From an uncultured Micrococcales bacterium (GTDB lineage: Bacteria; Actinomycetota; Actinomycetes; Actinomycetales; Microbacteriaceae): a stretch of DNA of 7,352 nt. The stretch spans positions 1 to 7,352 of the forward strand of contig CAJXMQ010000048.1 in the NCBI GenBank assembly GCA_913056225.1, written 5' to 3'. The notes under the pieces were generated by a model. The model was given only the letters and a program-made list of their open reading frames with translations. It searched no databases and was not told where the DNA came from. Below, piece by piece: positions 1 to 6,280 of the stretch. A program made the translations under genes and the position numbers. Positions within the stretch are counted from its first letter, which is position 1, and every line of letters starts with the position of its first letter.

Positions 1-81
1 AGGGCAACAGAAAAAGAGATAAGTAGAAACCCAAGGTCGGCCTCGGCTCGACTGAGGGCTGCGGAGAAAGTGCAAAAATGA
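1..81 (+). CDS. rsmH: 16S rRNA (cytosine(1402)-N(4))-methyltransferase RsmH, C-terminal end (5' truncated by window)
   Basis: Only the last 26 codons are present, read in frame from base 1 to a TGA at 79-81. The tail contains NPRSASARLRAAEK, which matches the conserved C-terminal signature of RsmH (MraW) proteins (NPRAxSxxLRAxE). RsmH methylates N4 of C1402 in the decoding centre of 16S rRNA using S-adenosylmethionine. No catalytic part is visible, so the call rests on this tail and on the position directly before ftsL and ftsI, where rsmH sits in most dcw clusters. The stop overlaps the next start as ATGA, so translation of the two genes is probably coupled. Confidence 0.9.
   Translation, partial: RATEKEISRNPRSASARLRAAEKVQK
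63..70 (+). promoter_or_regulatory. Ribosome binding site of the ftsL-like gene
   Basis: GGAGAAAG lies 7 bases before the ATG at 78, inside the end of rsmH. It supports the ATG at 78 over the in-frame ATG at 99, which would shorten the cytoplasmic tail by seven residues. Confidence 0.6.
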
Positions 82-593
82 GCAACAGGTTCAGTTTTAT
101 GAATAAGCAGCAGGCGCGCGCGCTGAGGCCGAAGACGCTGGTTATTTTGATGCCAATACTTGGTATTTCATTGGTGCTGGCGATGCAGCTGATGCTTTCA
201 AATGCTTTGGCAAGTGGTGCCCACCAGCTGGTTGATCTGAAAAACCAATCTGAGCAACTGAATACTGATGTGCAAATTCTGAGTGAAGAGGTTGACTCGC
301 TCTCATCACAGCAAAACCTTGCCGAGGCTGCCCAGCAACTGGGCATGGTCTCGAATGCGAATCCAGTGTTTCTAAATCTCGAGAGTGACAGAGTTTATGG
401 ACAACCAAAACCTGCGATCAGCGAAGAGAATTTGCGAGTCAGTGGAAACTTGATTTCAAACACCGCAATGACCACAGTTACCGACCTTGCAACATTGGTT
501 CAAAACCCAACAGTGGGAGTGGCAACCGTTGAAATAAGCGGCGGGGAAGTAATTTTGTCTTCGGCGATGATTCCGGCATCGCCGACCAGGTAA
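78..593 (+). CDS. ftsL: FtsL-like cell division membrane protein
   Basis: This 171-residue protein has a basic cytoplasmic N-terminus (about residues 1-19) and one hydrophobic segment (about 20-45), read as a transmembrane helix with the rest outside the membrane. Residues about 48-88 form a heptad-like, Gln/Leu/Glu-rich stretch (LVDLKNQSEQLNTDVQILSEE), a likely coiled coil. It ends in LAEAAQQLGMV, the kind of sequence that closes the coiled coil in FtsL/DivIC proteins. FtsL joins FtsQ(DivIB) and FtsB(DivIC) in the divisome and helps activate septal synthesis by FtsW-FtsI. The tail after residue 90 is Ser/Thr/Val-rich and low in recognisable motifs. FtsL sequences diverge strongly, so the call rests on topology and on the location between rsmH and ftsI. 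The start overlaps the rsmH stop by 4 bases. Confidence 0.8.
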   Translation: MSNRFSFMNKQQARALRPKTLVILMPILGISLVLAMQLMLSNALASGAHQLVDLKNQSEQLNTDVQILSEEVDSLSSQQNLAEAAQQLGMVSNANPVFLNLESDRVYGQPKPAISEENLRVSGNLISNTAMTTVTDLATLVQNPTVGVATVEISGGEVILSSAMIPASPTR

Positions 594-601
594 CTGCTAC
601 T

Positions 602-610
602 GAGGGGAAG
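602..610 (+). promoter_or_regulatory. Ribosome binding site of ftsI
   Basis: A purine run GAGGGGAAG ends 2 bases before the ATG at 613, with its GAGGGG core 5 bases upstream. It lies in the 19-base gap after ftsL, which holds nothing else recognisable. Confidence 0.65.
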
Positions 611-612
611 TT

Positions 613-2373
613 ATGGGATCACACGAGGCTGAACCCAAAAACAGACTTCGGTTTATTGCTTTGTTGCTTTCGGCAATCGTCGGAATCGTAGGCTTCAGAC
701 TTGTCGAATTTCAGGTCGTGAACGCTGATGACATCAATGAGATTAGCTACGCCAAGCGAGAGGTTCAGAGAACTATTGAATCAGAGCGCGGATCTATCTT
801 GGATGCCAACGGCGAGGTTTTAGCAAGAACTATCTATAGATACGACATAAACGCAGCCCCTGATCGAGTTGGGCCGGTTTTTAGAGATGTTGAGGGTGTA
901 AACATCGAGCTGAGCGTGGGTGATATCGCTCAGGAACTGGCCCAAATACTGGACATGGATGTCAATGAGGTCTTTCAAGGACTCAGTGGTGATGGTAGCT
1001 ATGCGAATTTGAAAAAACGAGTGAGTGCTGGGGTTTTCCAGCAAATTGAAGCTTTGAACATACCTTGGATTTATGAGGATGAAATTTCCTATCGGCTTTA
1101 TCCAAGTGGTGCGGTTGCCGGCAACGTGGTTGGGTTTGTCGATGTTGACGGCTATCCATTGGCTGGCCTCGAGAGGCAATACAACACCTGCCTGGCCGGA
1201 GTTGACGGCCAGGAGACATTTGAGCGAAGTGCACAGGGTATGAAAATCCCATCCAGTGCTCAACTCACCAAGCCTCCGGTTGAGGGTGGGGATTTGAATC
1301 TAACAATTGATTCAGACCTGCAGTATTTTTCACAACAGGTGCTAGCGGACGCCGTCACTGATCAAAATGCTGAGTATGCAGTGGCGGTGGTCATAGAGGT
1401 GGAAACTGGCAAATTGCTGGTGGCTGCCGAGGCGCCAAGTGTTGACCCAAATGACCCCGGTTTGACCCCATCAGAGCACAGGCAGTCAAAAATCTTCCAA
1501 AACGCATATGAGCCAGGCTCAACAATGAAATCGATAACCACCGCAATTTCTTTGGATACAGGCGACTCCAACGCATACACCCAGATAGTTGCGGAGGACA
1601 CAATGCGCCTGCCTTGGGGGGACACCATTGATGACAGTTTTAACCACGATCCAAGAAACCTGACCCCAGCGGGTGTTTTGTTGATCTCTTCGAATGTCGG
1701 CATTACCAAGCTTGCGGGTGACATTGATCGACAAAAACGGTATGACTATCTGCTTGATTTTGGTTTTGGCGAGGCAAGTGCTGTGAATTTTGAAGGGGAG
1801 TCCTCCGGTCTTTTGCGACCAGCTTCGCAGTGGGATGGCATGACGAATCTGACAACGCTATTTGGTCAAGGGTTAGCGGTAACGCCAATTCAAATGGCTT
1901 ACGCCTACCAGGCCATCGCAAATGACGGATTGAGACTAGACCCAATCTTGGTGGAGTCCTGCACTCGCAATGGAGAGCAAACCATGGTTCCAAATCAGCA
2001 GTCCTACCGTGTTCTGCAAGCAGATGCCGCCAGGCTCACTGTGGACATGATGGAGAAAGTGGTTGAACTGGGTGGAGTTGGCTCCACGGCGCAGATTCCT
2101 GGCTACCGTGTTGCTGGAAAAACTGGAACTGCCCAAATCCAAAGCGATGATGGCTCAGGCTATGGCGATAAATTTGCAATTAGTTTTTTTGGGATGGCAC
2201 CAGCCGAAGATCCTAAATATGTGGTGGCGGTGATGGTTTATAAACCTGAGGGCGCCATTAATTCAGCAGGCGCAACACCTCCTTTTAAGTCAATCATGTC
2301 TCAAGTGCTTCGTCACTATCGGGTGCCACCATCAACCACCCCTAGTGCGAACATTCCAACGGAGTGGGAGTAG
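613..2373 (+). CDS. ftsI: Septal peptidoglycan D,D-transpeptidase FtsI (class B penicillin-binding protein, PBP3-like)
   Basis: This 586-residue protein cross-links peptidoglycan stem peptides at the division septum, working with the glycosyltransferase FtsW. It has a short cytoplasmic N-terminus and one membrane anchor (about residues 12-30). The PBP dimer/pedestal domain (about 50-210) includes the class B signature ERGSILDANGEVLA (58-71). The transpeptidase domain (about 230-570) has all three active-site motifs: STMK with nucleophile Ser303 and Lys306, SSN at 359-361, and KTGTAQ starting at Lys503. GQGLAVTPIQMA (418-429) is also typical of FtsI. No PASTA repeats follow, as expected for FtsI rather than a PBP2x type. 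The gene is complete and ends in tandem TAG codons. It lies between ftsL and murE, the usual position. In actinobacteria the same gene is often called pbpB. Confidence 0.96.
   Translation: MGSHEAEPKNRLRFIALLLSAIVGIVGFRLVEFQVVNADDINEISYAKREVQRTIESERGSILDANGEVLARTIYRYDINAAPDRVGPVFRDVEGVNIELSVGDIAQELAQILDMDVNEVFQGLSGDGSYANLKKRVSAGVFQQIEALNIPWIYEDEISYRLYPSGAVAGNVVGFVDVDGYPLAGLERQYNTCLAGVDGQETFERSAQGMKIPSSAQLTKPPVEGGDLNLTIDSDLQYFSQQVLADAVTDQNAEYAVAVVIEVETGKLLVAAEAPSVDPNDPGLTPSEHRQSKIFQNAYEPGSTMKSITTAISLDTGDSNAYTQIVAEDTMRLPWGDTIDDSFNHDPRNLTPAGVLLISSNVGITKLAGDIDRQKRYDYLLDFGFGEASAVNFEGESSGLLRPASQWDGMTNLTTLFGQGLAVTPIQMAYAYQAIANDGLRLDPILVESCTRNGEQTMVPNQQSYRVLQADAARLTVDMMEKVVELGGVGSTAQIPGYRVAGKTGTAQIQSDDGSGYGDKFAISFFGMAPAEDPKYVVAVMVYKPEGAINSAGATPPFKSIMSQVLRHYRVPPSTTPSANIPTEWE
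2361..2370 (+). promoter_or_regulatory. Ribosome binding site of murE
   Basis: GGAGTGGGAG, inside the last codons of ftsI, ends 6 bases before the ATG at 2377. It supports that start and places murE translation initiation next to the ftsI stop codons. Confidence 0.6.
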
Positions 2374-2376
2374 TAG

Positions 2377-3804
2377 ATGTTCAGACCTAAGAAACTTTCC
2401 TTTCAGCTATCAGAGCTAGCCTCTCAATTCGGTGGCAAGGTTGTCGGCGAAGCAAAAATCACAGGTGTCAGCCTGAACACATCCAGGCTCGAAAAAGGTG
2501 ATCTGTTCATGGCCTTGCCAGGCAAGATTCATCACGGAGCAAATTTTGCTAAAGACGCCATCACCGCTGGTGCTGCGGCGATTGTGACAGACAGAGAGGG
2601 TGAGAAGTTATTACCCGAGGGTCTTCCTAGAATGATTCTGGCAAACCCCAAAAGGCATTTATTTGGGCTTTCCAAAAAGATATACGGATACCAGCCGACA
2701 ATCCCAATTCTTGGCGTTACAGGCACCAACGGAAAAACCTCCACGGTTCATTACCTTGAAAAACTTGCCGCCCGCTTAGGTCAAGAGGTGTTTAGCTCTG
2801 GGTCAAGTGGCATGAGGTTTGGTTCTGCCAGCGATAAAGTCGGCCTTACCACTCCCGAGATCAATGATCTGGTGGCTGGCCTCAGTTATGCGATTGAAAA
2901 TGGCGCAACTGTTGCCATGATGGAGGTAAGCGCTCAGGCCCTGGTCCGAGGACGGGTGGATGGCCTGATGTTTTCGGTCAGTGGTTTTACCAACCTAAGT
3001 CACGATCACCTCGACGATTTCGGGGATATGGATAGCTATCTGGCTGCCAAGGCAAAATTGTTTGAACCAGAGGTGTCTGAATTGGCGGTTATCTTCACCG
3101 ACACCCGCAGCGGACAGAGGTTAAAAAAAGTCACCGAGATTCCAAGTGTCAGCCTGGGAACCGAAGAGGGAAGTCAATTACGGTTCACCTCAAAACTTGA
3201 AGGTGACAGCACCAGGGTTGAATTCCCCGGCAGGGGCATAAACATCCTCAGTGAGAACACCGGTTTACTAATGGCTCAAAACTTGGCACTTGCAATTGGA
3301 ATGATTACAGAGCAGGGGATAGCGGGTCTAGAAACCATCGAGTCAATAGATGGGTTTGTTCCAGGAAGACTGGAAAAGGTGCACTCCAAGCCAGATGTTT
3401 ATCTTGACTACGCACACACCCCGGAGGCAATTGCACTGGCTTTGAAAGAGTTGAAATCTAAATATTCAAAGGTTTATGCGCTAATTGGGTTTAGCGGCGA
3501 ACGGGATCACTCCAAGCGCAAGCCAATGGTTGAGTTCGCAGCCAGCGCAGATCGAGTCATTGCAACCACTCAGCACCCTAGATCTGAAGGTGAACAGCAG
3601 ATAATTGCAGACATACTCAGGCATAAATCAGATATGGAAACCAGTGAAGATCCCAAACAGGGACTTCAAAGCTTGGCCGAGGGCATGGACCCAGAGGGTT
3701 GTGTTGTTTGGTTTGGTCCGGGAAATTTGGAATACAGAGAGTTTAAGGATGGAAAAAGAGAATTTTTCCCGAGAAAAGTAATTAGCGAGGTCTTTGGTGA
3801 TTAG
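2377..3804 (+). CDS. murE: MurE: UDP-N-acetylmuramoyl-L-alanyl-D-glutamate ligase adding the third amino acid (substrate uncertain)
   Basis: This 475-residue cytoplasmic enzyme uses ATP to add the third residue of the stem peptide to UDP-MurNAc-L-Ala-D-Glu. The N-terminal domain (about 1-105) includes VSLNTSRLEKGDLFMALPG (31-49), which recognises the UDP-sugar. The central ATPase domain has the P-loop GVTGTNGKTST (113-123), TTPE (158-161), NLSHDHLDD (206-214) and the likely carbamylated Lys225 in YLAAKAKLFE. The C-terminal domain has LDYAHTPEAI (343-352) and GERDHSKRKPM (374-384). Divergences from the usual pattern are VSAQAL for VSSHAL (184-189), QHPR for DNPR (399-402) and GPGNLE for GKGHE (447-452). 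The last two positions contact meso-diaminopimelate in E. coli MurE. I infer a different third residue, such as Lys, Orn or diaminobutyrate, as in B-type walls of Microbacteriaceae. The order murE-murF supports MurE over other Mur ligases. Confidence 0.93.
   Translation: MFRPKKLSFQLSELASQFGGKVVGEAKITGVSLNTSRLEKGDLFMALPGKIHHGANFAKDAITAGAAAIVTDREGEKLLPEGLPRMILANPKRHLFGLSKKIYGYQPTIPILGVTGTNGKTSTVHYLEKLAARLGQEVFSSGSSGMRFGSASDKVGLTTPEINDLVAGLSYAIENGATVAMMEVSAQALVRGRVDGLMFSVSGFTNLSHDHLDDFGDMDSYLAAKAKLFEPEVSELAVIFTDTRSGQRLKKVTEIPSVSLGTEEGSQLRFTSKLEGDSTRVEFPGRGINILSENTGLLMAQNLALAIGMITEQGIAGLETIESIDGFVPGRLEKVHSKPDVYLDYAHTPEAIALALKELKSKYSKVYALIGFSGERDHSKRKPMVEFAASADRVIATTQHPRSEGEQQIIADILRHKSDMETSEDPKQGLQSLAEGMDPEGCVVWFGPGNLEYREFKDGKREFFPRKVISEVFGD
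3785..3790 (+). promoter_or_regulatory. Ribosome binding site that decides the murF start
   Basis: GCGAGG, inside the end of murE, lies 6 bases before the GTG at 3797 and only 3 bases before the in-frame TTG at 3794. The spacing and the rarity of TTG starts favour GTG at 3797. Confidence 0.5.
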
Positions 3805-5182
3805 TCTTTCGATAGCTGAAATTAGCTCAGCCGTCGAGGGCGAGCTGGTGGTTGGAGATGCTGAAGCCATCGTTAGCGGTGAAGTCTTCACGGATTCTCG
3901 CGAGGTTGGACCCGGTGATATTTTTGTTGCCAAAATCGGCGAGTATGACGATGGTCACAAATACCTGGAGCAAGTTTCTAAAATTGGCGCGGCTCTGGCA
4001 ATTGTTCAAACAGTTGATGCCAGTCTGCAAACCCCTCAGGTTTTGGTTGAGGACTCGGTTGATGCATTAGGCAAGCTTGCTGCGTTTGTTCTAAAAAAAG
4101 TCCGGGCTCAAAACCAGCTAAAGGTGATCGGAATCACAGGCTCCAATGGAAAAACTTCTACCAAGAGCCTTTTGAATCAGATGCTTTCTGAGTTTGGCTC
4201 AGTGGTTGCTCCTCAAGGTTCTTTCAATAACCAGGTCGGCCTGCCCTTGACTGTATGTCGATTGCAGTTGGATACCAAGTATTTGGTTTTGGAAATGGGA
4301 GCTAGCGGTAAAGGATCAATTACTCGCTTAGCGGAGCTTGGAAGACCAGATATTGGCCTGCAGCTAAAAGTCGGCTACGCACACGCTGGAAAATTTGGAG
4401 GTCTGAGCGAAACCCGCAAGATCAAATCAGAGATGCTTCCATTTATTCAGGACTTGGCAGTACTTAATGCGGATGATCCAAACGTGTATTCCATGCGCTC
4501 AGAGGTGAAAAATTTCATTAGCTTTGGCTACAGCGATCATGCTCACTATCAGCTGTTGAGCTCAAAATTGGACATCCATGGAACTGAAATCGACATTGAT
4601 TTGTCAGGGATTGAAAAAACTATTCGATTGAAAACACTTGGCGAGCATCAGGCAATGAACGCTGCTGCCGCACTTGCGGTGATTGGTCACCTGGGACTGG
4701 ATTTTGATAAAGCTATTGCCAAGTTGGAAACGATTGAGTTTGTTGAACGAGGTCGGATGCAGTCAATGGTTGGAAACAGCGGACAGATTGTGATCAATGA
4801 TGCCTATAACGCCTCACCTGAGTCGATGCAGGCGGCCTTGCAAACCCTAGCCACGCTTTCAAAGCAGGGCTATCGTTCAACGGCGGTATTAGGGGCGATG
4901 GCTGAGTTGGGGGAGTTTAGCCAAGAACAGCACGACCGGATCGGCAGACTGGTGGTTCGCTACAACATCGATCAGCTTTTGGTGATTGGTGAGGATGCAA
5001 AGTTGATTCACATGGGTGCCAGCCAAGAGGGTAGCTGGGATGGTGAATCTTTGTTTTTTGAGAGTATCAACCAAGCTTTTGAACATCTTCGTGGAAAGCT
5101 AACCAGTGAAGACTTGGTGTTAGTGAAGGCATCAAACAGCTATGGCCTGGGTCAGCTGGCTGATGATTTGACGGAGGTTTAG
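3797..5182 (+). CDS. murF: MurF: UDP-N-acetylmuramoyl-tripeptide--D-alanyl-D-alanine ligase
   Basis: MurF joins D-Ala-D-Ala to the UDP-MurNAc-tripeptide using ATP, giving the pentapeptide precursor in the cytoplasm. I start it at GTG 3797 (461 residues, MISLSIAEISSAVEG). A TTG at 3794 would add one residue but has poor ribosome-site spacing. Residues from the GTG: VFTDSREVGPGDIFVA (30-45) in the UDP-binding domain, P-loop GITGSNGKTST (112-122), MurF-typical SFNNQVGLPLT (142-152), LEMGASGKGSI (165-175), GYAHAGKFGG (193-202) and likely carbamylated Lys210 in IKSEML. GEHQAMNAAAALA (282-294), INDAYNASPESM (333-344) and LGAMAELGEFS (365-375) follow. The C-terminal family motif usually written KGSR reads KASN here (444-447), a modest divergence. 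It overlaps murE by 8 bases and abuts mraY, so translational coupling is likely. The length is normal for the family. Confidence 0.95.
   Translation: MISLSIAEISSAVEGELVVGDAEAIVSGEVFTDSREVGPGDIFVAKIGEYDDGHKYLEQVSKIGAALAIVQTVDASLQTPQVLVEDSVDALGKLAAFVLKKVRAQNQLKVIGITGSNGKTSTKSLLNQMLSEFGSVVAPQGSFNNQVGLPLTVCRLQLDTKYLVLEMGASGKGSITRLAELGRPDIGLQLKVGYAHAGKFGGLSETRKIKSEMLPFIQDLAVLNADDPNVYSMRSEVKNFISFGYSDHAHYQLLSSKLDIHGTEIDIDLSGIEKTIRLKTLGEHQAMNAAAALAVIGHLGLDFDKAIAKLETIEFVERGRMQSMVGNSGQIVINDAYNASPESMQAALQTLATLSKQGYRSTAVLGAMAELGEFSQEQHDRIGRLVVRYNIDQLLVIGEDAKLIHMGASQEGSWDGESLFFESINQAFEHLRGKLTSEDLVLVKASNSYGLGQLADDLTEV
5173..5177 (+). promoter_or_regulatory. Ribosome binding site of mraY
   Basis: A perfect GGAGG, within the last codons of murF, lies 5 bases before the GTG at 5183. 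It is the strongest Shine-Dalgarno match in the window and supports the GTG start directly after the murF stop. Confidence 0.75.
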
Positions 5183-6280
5183 GTGCGGGCATTAATCGCG
5201 GGTGGCGGCATCGCACTTGTAGTCACTCTTTTTTCCACACCAGCCTGGATTTGGTTATTCAAAAAACTCAGTTGGGGCCAGTTCGTTAGAGACGATGGGC
5301 CAGAGAGCCATCACACCAAACGAGGCACACCGACCATGGGCGGTCTTGTCATCATTGCGGGTGCGCTAATCGGATATTTTGCTGGAAAACTGCTAAATGG
5401 TGAGACCCCCTCGGCATCAGCTTTGCTGGTGATATTTATGATGGTCGGTTTGGGTTTGGTTGGTTTTGTTGATGACCTAATCAAAGTTCGCAATCAACGC
5501 TCACTGGGATTGACCGGTTGGGCAAAGATTTCGCTGCAGGGGCTTGTTGCCGCAGGCTTTGCGGTCCTAGCGTTGCAGTTTCCAAATTCGAGAGGCCTAA
5601 CTCCGGCCTCCACCAACATTTCGCTTTTCAGGGACTTGCCTCTGGATTTATTTTTCTGGGGTAGCACCATTGGCATCGTTTTGTTTATCGGATGGATCTA
5701 CCTACTGGTTGCAAGTGCTAGCAACGGTGTAAACATTGCAGACGGGTTGGATGGTTTGGCCACGGGCGCCAGCATTTTTGCAATAGGTGCCTATGTGGTG
5801 ATTGGTTTCTGGCAGTTCAACCAGGCCTGCAGCACAGCCTTAGAACCCAATTGCTACCAGGTTAGAGACCCGCTGGACATGGCGGTAATTGCAGCCAGCA
5901 TTGTTGGTGCCTGCATTGGCTTTTTATGGTGGAACACCTCTCCCGCGCAGTTATTTATGGGAGACACCGGCTCACTGGCTCTGGGTGGAGCACTAGCTGC
6001 GCTGGCGGTAGTTTCCAGAACCGAGCTATTGCTAATACTGATTGGTGGATTGTTTGTTTTGGTTACCGGCTCAGTCGTTATCCAGAGAGCATTTTTCAAG
6101 CTCACCAAGTGGCGAACCGGTACCGGCAAGCGAGTGTTTTTGATGTCTCCACTGCATCATCACTTTGAGCTCAAGGGTTGGGCGGAGATAACGGTCGTGG
6201 TTCGTTTCTGGATTATCGGTGGCTTGTCGGTAGCCCTTGGTGTCGGGCTTTTCTATGCGGAATGGATTTACGGGCTGTGA
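5183..6280 (+). CDS. mraY: MraY: phospho-N-acetylmuramoyl-pentapeptide transferase
   Basis: This 365-residue multi-pass membrane enzyme transfers phospho-MurNAc-pentapeptide from UDP to undecaprenyl phosphate, forming lipid I. It is hydrophobic throughout, with around ten predicted membrane segments. Family signatures in order: DDGPESHHTKRGTPTMGG (37-54), GFVDDLIKVR (94-103) with Asp97/Asp98, SNGVNIADGLDGLATG (180-195), NTSPAQLFMGDTGSLALGG (251-269) with the metal-ligand Asp261, and SPLHHHFELKGW (322-333) with the His triplet 325-327. These are the conserved catalytic and Mg2+-binding residues of MraY. The HHH motif separates it from WecA-type relatives. An external loop (about 211-230) has two Cys (216, 224) and leads into VRDPLDMA. 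It starts with GTG one base after the murF stop. Confidence 0.97.
   Translation: MRALIAGGGIALVVTLFSTPAWIWLFKKLSWGQFVRDDGPESHHTKRGTPTMGGLVIIAGALIGYFAGKLLNGETPSASALLVIFMMVGLGLVGFVDDLIKVRNQRSLGLTGWAKISLQGLVAAGFAVLALQFPNSRGLTPASTNISLFRDLPLDLFFWGSTIGIVLFIGWIYLLVASASNGVNIADGLDGLATGASIFAIGAYVVIGFWQFNQACSTALEPNCYQVRDPLDMAVIAASIVGACIGFLWWNTSPAQLFMGDTGSLALGGALAALAVVSRTELLLILIGGLFVLVTGSVVIQRAFFKLTKWRTGTGKRVFLMSPLHHHFELKGWAEITVVVRFWIIGGLSVALGVGLFYAEWIYGL

Noticed and set aside
594..612. Possible promoter or terminator in the ftsL-ftsI gap
   Set aside because: Only 19 bases, mostly taken up by the ftsI ribosome site; no hairpin with a T run and no -35/-10 pair.
820..1263. Open frame of 147 codons on the minus strand inside ftsI
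   Set aside because: It lies wholly within a gene with all its catalytic motifs, shows no recognisable domain, and has no plausible ribosome site; it is a shadow of ftsI coding sequence.
3852..4070. Plus-strand 72-codon open frame inside murF in another frame
   Set aside because: It overlaps conserved MurF N-terminal sequence and shows no independent coding sign.
3797..5182. MurF KGSR motif changed to KASN as a sign of lost function
   Set aside because: The P-loop, Lys210, the SFNNQVG segment and the INDAYNASPESM segment are all intact, and mur genes are essential, so this looks like lineage variation.
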